Assembly: GCA_034669045.1 (NCBI GenBank)
Contig: JAXDOD010000115.1
Location: 12,932 to 76,931, forward strand
DNA: 64,000 nt
Reading direction: 5' to 3'
DNA from: VAZQ01 sp034669045
GTDB lineage: Bacteria > Pseudomonadota > Alphaproteobacteria > Rhizobiales > Xanthobacteraceae
How positions within the stretch are numbered: the first letter of the stretch is position 1; every line of letters begins with the position of its first letter. This document shows, in pieces, positions 58,225 through 64,000 of this stretch. The translations under genes were made by a program, and so were the position numbers. The notes below the pieces were generated by a model. That model made no database searches. It was not told the DNA's origin and saw only the letters and a program-made list of their open reading frames with translations.

Positions 58225-59985
58225 TCAGGTCGCCTGCCGGCGCAGGAAGGCCGGAATTTCGAGCTGATCGTCTTCGGCGGAATTATGCACAGAAGCCTGC
58301 CGGCCGTGCGCGTCGAGGCCCTGATGATTCGGCTGTTTGGCATAGTCCGACACGGGGGGCGCCGATGGCCGCGATTCGGCGGGGCGAGGGGCCGGCCGCT
58401 GCATGATGGGCCGTTCCGGCGCACGCTGCTGCACCGGACGCATGGCAGGACGGGGGTTGGCCGGCATCTGCGGGGCCTCGTCGTCGTGCTCGCGGCGGCC
58501 AAGCCCGACCGAGGCGAGTCGCTGCAGCAATCCCATCCGGCGCTTTTCCGGATGGTCGGGAGCCGGCGCCTCGCCGCGCATGACCCGCAGCTCGTTCTGT
58601 GCCGGAAGCGGCAGTTCGTCGATCCGCGGCATCCGCGGCCGGCCGGCGCGTTCCGCCGCAGGCGGGATGAACACGGACGACGCCGGCGGCTCGGGCGCCG
58701 GCGCTTCGGTCAGGGTGTCGGGGAACAGCGACGGCTTGGGCTGCATCGGGCGGATGGTCACCTCTTCCATCGCGGTGATCGGAAGCACCGCCGCCGCCAC
58801 GGCCGCCTGCGCGGCCGAACCGATCGCGTCGAGTGACGCGCTCGCGGCCGGAAGCTGAGGACGCGGCGCGTGCGCGAGCGGCGCCGGCGCGCGTATCTCG
58901 TGACGCTCGACCCGCTCCACGCGTTCGACCCGCTCGACCATGCGCTGCTGGTCGGCGCGGAGCTTCTGTGCCAGCTCGGCGAGCCGTGCCTCCGGCGGCG
59001 AGGCCGGCCGTGCCATGGCCACGGCATCGATGCCGGTCGCCACCACCGAGACGCGGATGATGCCTTCCAGGCTTTCGTCGAAGGTCGCGCCGACGATGAT
59101 GTTGGCGTCCTGGTCGACCTCCTCGCGGATGCGCGTGGCGGCTTCGTCGACCTCGTAGAGGGTCAGGTCGCGTCCGCCCGTGATCGAGATCAGCAGGCCC
59201 TTGGCGCCCTTCATCGAGGCGTCGTCGATCAGCGGGTTGGAGATCGCAGCCTCGGCGGCGGAGAGCGCGCGCTTCTCGCCCGAAGCCTCGCCGGTGCCCA
59301 TCATCGCCTTGCCCATTTCGCGCATCACCGAGCGCACGTCGGCGAAGTCGAGATTGATCAGGCCTTCCTTCACCATCAGGTCGGTGATGCAGGAGACGCC
59401 GGAGCGCAGCACCTCGTCGGCGAGCGCGAAGGCGTCGGCGAACGTGGTCTTCTCATTCGCCACCCGGAACAGGTTCTGGTTGGGAATGATGAGCAGCGTG
59501 TCGACGACCTTCTGCAGTTCCTGGATGCCGGCTTCGGCGACCCGCATCCGCCGCACGCCCTCGAAATGGAACGGCTTGGTAACGACGCCGACCGTGAGGA
59601 TGCCGACCTCCTTGGCGCAACGCGCCACCACGGGAGCCGCCCCGGTGCCGGTGCCGCCGCCCATGCCGGCGGTGACGAACACCATATGCGCGCCCGAGAG
59701 GTGGTCGCGGATCTCGTCGATCACCTCCTCGGCGGCGGCGCGGCCGACGTCGGGCTGCGAGCCGGCGCCGAGACCCTCGGTGACCTGCACGCCCATCTGG
59801 ATGATGCGCTCCGCCTTGGACATGGTGAGCGCCTGCGCGTCCGTGTTGGCGACGACGAAGTCGACGCCCTGGAGCCCGCTGGTGATCATGTTGTTGACGG
59901 CGTTGCCGCCGGCACCGCCGGTCCCGAAGACCGTGATCCGCGGCTTGAGCTCACGGATGTCGGGGATTTTCAGATTGATGCTCAT
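58225..59985 (-). CDS. ftsZ: Cell division protein FtsZ
   Basis: FtsZ is the tubulin-like GTPase that forms the division ring. The 586-residue protein has 'AVNNMITSGLQGVDFVVANTDAQAL', the GTP-binding 'AGMGGGTGTGAAPV' (106-119) and the synergy loop 'NLDFADVRSVM'. A Pro/Ala-rich variable linker of about 240 residues follows and the C-terminal peptide 'QLEIPAFLRRQAT' that binds FtsA/ZipA/MinC-like partners. The long linker is usual in Rhizobiales. It follows ftsA after 81 bases. Confidence 0.98.
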   Translation of the reverse strand: MSINLKIPDIRELKPRITVFGTGGAGGNAVNNMITSGLQGVDFVVANTDAQALTMSKAERIIQMGVQVTEGLGAGSQPDVGRAAAEEVIDEIRDHLSGAHMVFVTAGMGGGTGTGAAPVVARCAKEVGILTVGVVTKPFHFEGVRRMRVAEAGIQELQKVVDTLLIIPNQNLFRVANEKTTFADAFALADEVLRSGVSCITDLMVKEGLINLDFADVRSVMREMGKAMMGTGEASGEKRALSAAEAAISNPLIDDASMKGAKGLLISITGGRDLTLYEVDEAATRIREEVDQDANIIVGATFDESLEGIIRVSVVATGIDAVAMARPASPPEARLAELAQKLRADQQRMVERVERVERVERHEIRAPAPLAHAPRPQLPAASASLDAIGSAAQAAVAAAVLPITAMEEVTIRPMQPKPSLFPDTLTEAPAPEPPASSVFIPPAAERAGRPRMPRIDELPLPAQNELRVMRGEAPAPDHPEKRRMGLLQRLASVGLGRREHDDEAPQMPANPRPAMRPVQQRAPERPIMQRPAPRPAESRPSAPPVSDYAKQPNHQGLDAHGRQASVHNSAEDDQLEIPAFLRRQAT

Positions 59986-60066
59986 GGTTGCCTCTTCATG
60001 ACGCGGAAGTCACCGCCGGGTCGGGCCGGTCCGCAACCGGCCGATGGTTGAATCTGTTTCGAGTCA

Positions 60067-61389
60067 TCAGAAGCTCTCGCGAAGCCATCGTCCGACCCGT
60101 GTGATGTAGCCGCCAGTTCCTGTCATCGCCTGCCGCGTTCCCCGCGGTTCGAAATGTTCGAGATGGGCCGCTTGCGGATAGACGAGCAAGCCCGTCGCCA
60201 CCGCAAAGGCAGGTCCCTTTGCTTCCTCGGGAAGTCCCGCGATCCCGAGCGGACGCCCGATGCGCACCGGCCGGCCGAGGATCTGCGCCGCGAGTTCGGA
60301 GAGGCCGGTGAGCTGGCAGGCGCCGCCGGTGAGGACGACGCGACCGCGCGGCTCGGCCGCGAACGGCGAAGCCGCCAGCCGGTCGCGCACCATTTCGAGG
60401 ATCTCCTCGATCCGCGGCCGGATGATGCGCACGAGCTGCGCGCGCGAGACGAATTGCGGCGCGCCATGATCGTCATGGTCGACCGGCGGGATCGAGATCA
60501 TGTCGCGCTCGTCCGATCCGCCCGCGAGCACGCTGCCGTACAGCGTCTTGATCCGCTCGGCATCGGCGACGCGGGTGTTGAGCCCGCGCGCGACGTCCAT
60601 CGTCACGTGCTGGCCGCCGACGGCGAAGCCGTCGCCATGCACGAAGCGGCCGCCGCTGAAGACCGCGGTCGTGGTGGTGCCGGCGCCGAGGTCGATGAGC
60701 GCCGCGCCCAGATCGGATTCGTCGTCCGCGAGCACGGACAGGCCGGCCGCGTAGGAGCTTGCCGTCATCGCGCCGACGTCGAGATGGCAACGCTCGATCG
60801 CCAGCATCAGGTTGCGCGCGACCGACATGTCGGTGGTCATCACATGCATGTCGATGCCGAAACGGCGCCCGAGCATGCCGCGCGGATCGCGGATACCGGT
60901 GGCCTCGTCGAGCGAGTAGCCGATCGGCAGCGAATGCAATACCGCGCGGCCAGGCCGCACCGAATGCTGGCTGCCGGCGCTGAGCACGCGCGCGATGTCG
61001 CCCTCGGCGACCGTCTTGCCGGCGACATTCACGGAGGCCGAGATCAGTTCGCTGCCGGGCTTGCCGGCCGAGGTCGAGACCACCACGGATTCGAGCTGCA
61101 TGCGGGCGCTGCGTTCGGCCAGGTCGACGGCCTGGCGCAGCGCCTCTTCGGCGCTCGCGAGATCGACGACCGTGCCGGACTTCATGCCGCGCGCCAGGGT
61201 ATGGCCGAAGCCGACCACCTCGACGGTATGGGTGCGCCGGCGCAGCACATCCTGCGGGGCCTGCGGCTTGAGGCGCGCGATCAGACAGGCGATCTTGCTG
61301 GTGCCGACGTCGAGCGCGGCGACCAGGGCCGTGCGCTTGGGCGCCAGCGGCTTGGTCTTGGGCGTCAGGCCGTATTGGAGGGCGTTCAA
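60067..61389 (-). CDS. ftsA: Cell division protein FtsA
   Basis: FtsA is an actin-like ATPase that tethers FtsZ to the membrane. A TTG start at 61389 overlaps the ftsQ stop (TTGA), giving 440 residues: 'LNALQYGLTPKTKPLAPKRTALVAALDVGTSKIACLIARLKP'. Actin-fold motifs 'LVAALDVGTSK', 'GAALIDLGAGTTTTAVFSGG' and 'RGRVVLTGGACQLTGLSELA' are present, and the C-terminal amphipathic 'RVGRWLRESF' anchors the membrane. The longer frame to 62214 overlaps ftsQ and is rejected. Confidence 0.95.
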   Translation of the reverse strand: MNALQYGLTPKTKPLAPKRTALVAALDVGTSKIACLIARLKPQAPQDVLRRRTHTVEVVGFGHTLARGMKSGTVVDLASAEEALRQAVDLAERSARMQLESVVVSTSAGKPGSELISASVNVAGKTVAEGDIARVLSAGSQHSVRPGRAVLHSLPIGYSLDEATGIRDPRGMLGRRFGIDMHVMTTDMSVARNLMLAIERCHLDVGAMTASSYAAGLSVLADDESDLGAALIDLGAGTTTTAVFSGGRFVHGDGFAVGGQHVTMDVARGLNTRVADAERIKTLYGSVLAGGSDERDMISIPPVDHDDHGAPQFVSRAQLVRIIRPRIEEILEMVRDRLAASPFAAEPRGRVVLTGGACQLTGLSELAAQILGRPVRIGRPLGIAGLPEEAKGPAFAVATGLLVYPQAAHLEHFEPRGTRQAMTGTGGYITRVGRWLRESF

Positions 61390-62369
61390 GCCTTGTCCCC
61401 CTTTTTGGCCGGCGGCTTCTTCTCCTTGAGCGCGTCGGTGCGCGCCTGCGCGGCGGCGGCCGAAAGCCGCACCGTCACGCGATCGGCAAGCCGCAGGTCG
61501 ATTGCGACGATATCGCGCGAGATCAGCTTCGCCTCGCGGTCGAGCGCGACCAGCCGTTCGAGCGCGCGCGTGACCTCGGCTTCCGGCAGGCGGACATCGA
61601 GGCCGTTCCTGAGCCGCAGGTTCCAGCGGCGCTCGCCGACCAGGATCGACGCCCGCACCTGGTCGCGAATCTCGGGATAGCGCTCGAGCAGCGCGAGGAA
61701 CTCCTTCACGCGCGTTTCGGCGCCGCGGCCCACGACCAGCGGCAGCCGGGTCAGGCGCGGCGCAACATAGGGTTCGAGGACGGTGCCGTCGTCGGCAATG
61801 ACGGAGACGCGGCCGTCCTTCTGCCAGAGCGCGAACGCTTGGCGCTCCTTGATGACGATCTGCAACTCGCCGGGCAAGAGCTTGAGCACGCTCGCGTCGG
61901 CGATCCAGGGATTGGTCTTGAGCTTTTCGCGCGCCGCCTCCACGTCGAGGAAGAGGAGCGACGTGTGTCCGGTCACGCCGGCGGTCGCGAGCACTTCCTC
62001 GCGGGTGACGTGCTGATGGCCGGAGAGCGCGAGCGACACGATGCGGAAACCGGCCGCATTGGCGGCCTGGTCGCGTGCGTCCTTGAACGCGCCGACGAGC
62101 GTCGGGATGTGGTCGCCCTTGATCACGCCGTACCCGGCGCTCGCCAGCATGACCAGCGCGGTGGCCGCGAGGCCGGCGCCGCGCGGCACGCGCAGATTGA
62201 TGATCGGGACCCACAGGCGCTGCAGGACGCGGCCGAAGCGCGTGGCCGGCAGGGTGATGTCATGCCGCACACGCCGGACGCCGCCGCCCGGACGCAATGC
62301 CGTCGGCGGACGCGCGCGCAAGCGCGCGATCCAGGTTAGCGGTTGAGCGAGGCGTCTTCGACCATCCAT
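61386..62369 (-). CDS. ftsQ: Cell division protein FtsQ
   Basis: FtsQ is a bitopic protein with a periplasmic POTRA domain linking early and late division proteins. The 327-residue product has a cytoplasmic N-terminus of about 70 residues, one helix ('GLAATALVMLASAGYGVI') and POTRA-like 'FRIVSLALSGHQHVTREEVLATAGVTGHTSLLFLDVEAAREKLKTNPWIADASVLKLLPGELQIVIKER'. Lys-rich tail 'KEKKPPAKKGDKA'. It overlaps ddl by 34 bases at its start, with translational coupling likely. Confidence 0.93.
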   Translation of the reverse strand: MDGRRRLAQPLTWIARLRARPPTALRPGGGVRRVRHDITLPATRFGRVLQRLWVPIINLRVPRGAGLAATALVMLASAGYGVIKGDHIPTLVGAFKDARDQAANAAGFRIVSLALSGHQHVTREEVLATAGVTGHTSLLFLDVEAAREKLKTNPWIADASVLKLLPGELQIVIKERQAFALWQKDGRVSVIADDGTVLEPYVAPRLTRLPLVVGRGAETRVKEFLALLERYPEIRDQVRASILVGERRWNLRLRNGLDVRLPEAEVTRALERLVALDREAKLISRDIVAIDLRLADRVTVRLSAAAAQARTDALKEKKPPAKKGDKA

Positions 62370-63256
62370 CGCACCAGCTCATCAAACGAAATGCCCGCGT
62401 GCGCCGCGAGCTCGGGCACGAGCGACGTTTCGGTCATGCCGGGTTGAGTGTTGACCTCGAGACAGACCAGTTCTCCCGTCCCCTCGACGCGGTCGTCGTA
62501 ACGGAAATCCGTACGGCTCACGCCCCGGCAGCCAAGCGCCCCATGCGCCGCCAGCGCTAGTCTTCGGGCCTGTTGGTAAACAATTGGTGAAACAGGAGCC
62601 GGAAGCAGGTGGCGCGAGCCTCCGGGCGCGTACTTGGCCTCGTAGTCGTAAAACCGCACCGTCGGTACGATTTCGATCACGTCGAGCGCCCGGTCGCCCA
62701 TGACGGCACAAGTTAACTCCTTGCCAGGAATGTATTTTTCGACCATGACGCGATCGCCATAGGCCCAGTCCAGGCGGCTGAGCTCCTGCGGCGGATGCTC
62801 GTGGTCCTCACGCACCAAAAAAACTCCCACGCTCGATCCCTCGGCGATCGGCTTGACCACATAGGGCGGCGGCATGAGATGCTGCTTGCCGACGTCGAAG
62901 CGCGAAGCCACGAGGCCTTCGGCGACCGGCACGCCGGCGATGCGGAACAGTTCCTTGGCCACGTCCTTCTGCATGGCGACCGCGGAGGCCATCACGCCTG
63001 AATGCGTGTAGGGAACCGCAATGATCTCGAGCAGGCCCTGCAGCGTGCCGTCCTCGCCGGGACGTCCGTGCAGCACGTTGAGCGCGACGTCCGGCTTGAT
63101 GGTGGCAAGCACCGCCCCGATGTCGCGGCCGACGTCGATGCGGGTCACGCGGTAGCCGAGCCGTGTGAGCGCCTCGGCGCAAGCCCTCCCGGAGCGCAGC
63201 GACACCTCGCGCTCGGCCGACCAGCCCCCCATCAGGACGGCAACGTGCTTGCTCAT
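62336..63256 (-). CDS. ddl: D-alanine--D-alanine ligase
   Basis: Ddl joins two D-alanines for peptidoglycan pentapeptide. The 306-residue ATP-grasp enzyme starts MSKHVAVLMGGWSAEREVSL ('GGxSxERxVSL' signature). Further motifs are 'VLHGRPGEDGTLQGLLE', 'YVVKPIAEGSSVGVFLV', 'VMVEKYIPGKELTCAVMG' and 'VCLEVNTQPGMTETSLVPELA'. It is ddlB-type, normally downstream of murC-murB; here the upstream gene is a monooxygenase. Confidence 0.97.
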   Translation of the reverse strand: MSKHVAVLMGGWSAEREVSLRSGRACAEALTRLGYRVTRIDVGRDIGAVLATIKPDVALNVLHGRPGEDGTLQGLLEIIAVPYTHSGVMASAVAMQKDVAKELFRIAGVPVAEGLVASRFDVGKQHLMPPPYVVKPIAEGSSVGVFLVREDHEHPPQELSRLDWAYGDRVMVEKYIPGKELTCAVMGDRALDVIEIVPTVRFYDYEAKYAPGGSRHLLPAPVSPIVYQQARRLALAAHGALGCRGVSRTDFRYDDRVEGTGELVCLEVNTQPGMTETSLVPELAAHAGISFDELVRWMVEDASLNR

Positions 63257-63354
63257 GATGCCGGCTCAGCCCCTGCGCTGATTCGCTTGCGCTCCCAATA
63301 GAATCGAGAATGAGCGACGCGTCGAGAGTCTCGATGGCGGCAGGGTCGGCCGCC

Positions 63355-64000
63355 CTACCGGCCAGTCGGCGGCGGAGCGCCGTCGTAGAGCCAGGCGAGG
63401 CACGCCAACATGTGCGCTTCGGACCAGGTGCGGATGGTGTCGTTGCGCACGTCGCGGGCGATGCCGCCGGCGTGGTAGAAATCCCAGAGCGCGCGCGACT
63501 CGAGCTGCACGCGCGCGGTGCGCAACAGGCGTGCCGCCGCGAACTTCGGGAACGCCGCCGCGACGTCGCCTGCCGTCGCGTGGATCAGTTCGCCGAGGCA
63601 GAGCCCATCCTCGATCGCCATGCAGGCGCCCTGCGCCAGCGACTGCAGCGGCGGATGCGCGGCATCGCCGAGCAACAGCACGCGGCCCCGGTGCCAATGC
63701 CGGATCGGCTCGCGGTCGCCGACCTGCCAGCGCCGCTGCAGATCCATCATCGCGAGCAGCGCCCGCATCGGGGGATGCGCATCGCGATAGGTATCCTGCA
63801 GCTCCGACCGGTAGCGGCCGATGTCGCCTTTCTCGCCGTGGGTCGAGCTGCGGAATACGGCGACGATGTTGAACAGCGTGTCGTGGCGCAGCGGGTAATG
63901 CACGATGTGGAAGCCCGGCCCGGCCCACAGCACGACGCGATCGCGCGGGACATCGGCGGTCAGCTCCGCCATCGGCACGATGGTGCGGTGCGCTACGTAG
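63355..64000 (-). CDS. FAD-dependent monooxygenase, C-terminal part (cut by window edge)
   Basis: The frame is open through base 64000, so the N-terminal FAD-binding GxGxxG lies outside. Visible residues include 'YVAHRTIVPMAELTADVPRDRVVLWAGPGFHIVHYPLRHDTLFNIVAVF' and the second FAD motif 'GRVLLLGDAAHPPLQSLAQGACMAIEDGLCLGELI', typical of salicylate / 3-hydroxybenzoate hydroxylase-type flavoproteins. Ends 'WLYDGAPPPTGR'. Such enzymes hydroxylate aromatic acids. It stands where murB would be expected. Confidence 0.88.
   Translation of the reverse strand, partial: YVAHRTIVPMAELTADVPRDRVVLWAGPGFHIVHYPLRHDTLFNIVAVFRSSTHGEKGDIGRYRSELQDTYRDAHPPMRALLAMMDLQRRWQVGDREPIRHWHRGRVLLLGDAAHPPLQSLAQGACMAIEDGLCLGELIHATAGDVAAAFPKFAAARLLRTARVQLESRALWDFYHAGGIARDVRNDTIRTWSEAHMLACLAWLYDGAPPPTGR

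Overview
The window is chromosomal DNA from a high-GC alphaproteobacterium of the order Hyphomicrobiales (Rhizobiales), most like the Bradyrhizobiaceae/Xanthobacteraceae. The grounds are a circularly permuted two-piece tmRNA gene whose tag reads ANDNYAPVAQAA, an alpha-type SspB, a DUF4169 / ribbon-helix-helix pair after fumC, the ftsQ-ftsA-ftsZ-lpxC-bamD-recN-ligA order, many orphan solute-binding proteins, and several families of dispersed palindromic repeats. The family-level placement is an inference.

Layout: 1-1.3 kb, a partial gene, a frameshifted HEPN gene and thyA. 1.5-2.5 kb, a secreted beta-helix protein. 2.6-6.1 kb, a tripartite tricarboxylate transporter (tctBAC). 6.2-7.4 kb, a split ChrA-type transporter. 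7.4-10.2 kb, an AT-richer stretch rich in repeats with a few small genes. 10.2-13.7 kb, a parS-like palindrome, ssrA (tmRNA), sspB, fumC and two small genes. 13.8-21.6 kb, a giant AsmA-like protein and a coupled ycjX / ycjF-like / FAD-oxidase operon. 21.8-23.2 kb, a second beta-helix protein carrying a collagen stalk and a C1q-like head. 24.0-26.7 kb, a tight three-gene cassette (PLD-like protein, 81-residue protein, Nal1-like trypsin-fold protease). 27-31 kb, uvrD with repeat-derived insertions, a slipin and a DUF188 protein. 31.4-43 kb, two paralogous orphan ParA-like ATPases among small secreted proteins, an amidase, orphan solute-binding proteins and a tiny ORF with an exceptional Shine-Dalgarno sequence. 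43.2-46.1 kb, prmA and an Xaa-Pro aminopeptidase. 46.2-49.7 kb, an ABC importer operon fused to NifU-like and DsrE-like genes. 49.9-63.3 kb, ligA, an amidohydrolase, a GIY-YIG gene set in repeats, then recN, bamD, lpxC, ftsZ, ftsA, ftsQ and ddl. The window ends in a partial FAD monooxygenase.

Working together: tmRNA and SspB act in one pathway (tagging of stalled nascent chains and their delivery to ClpXP) and lie side by side next to the parS-like site. The cell-division and envelope genes form a conserved block on the minus strand, but its usual upstream murB/murC part is replaced by a monooxygenase. The least explained units are the PLD / small protein / protease cassette (24.0-26.7 kb), the thiol-rich ABC-NifU-DsrE operon (46.2-49.7 kb), the collagen-stalked beta-helix protein, and the palindromic elements that entered reading frames (uvrD, a TctC signal region) or carry a nuclease gene (GIY-YIG). 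Start positions were checked against frames and RBS where possible. No database search was run, so family names rest on sequence recognition.
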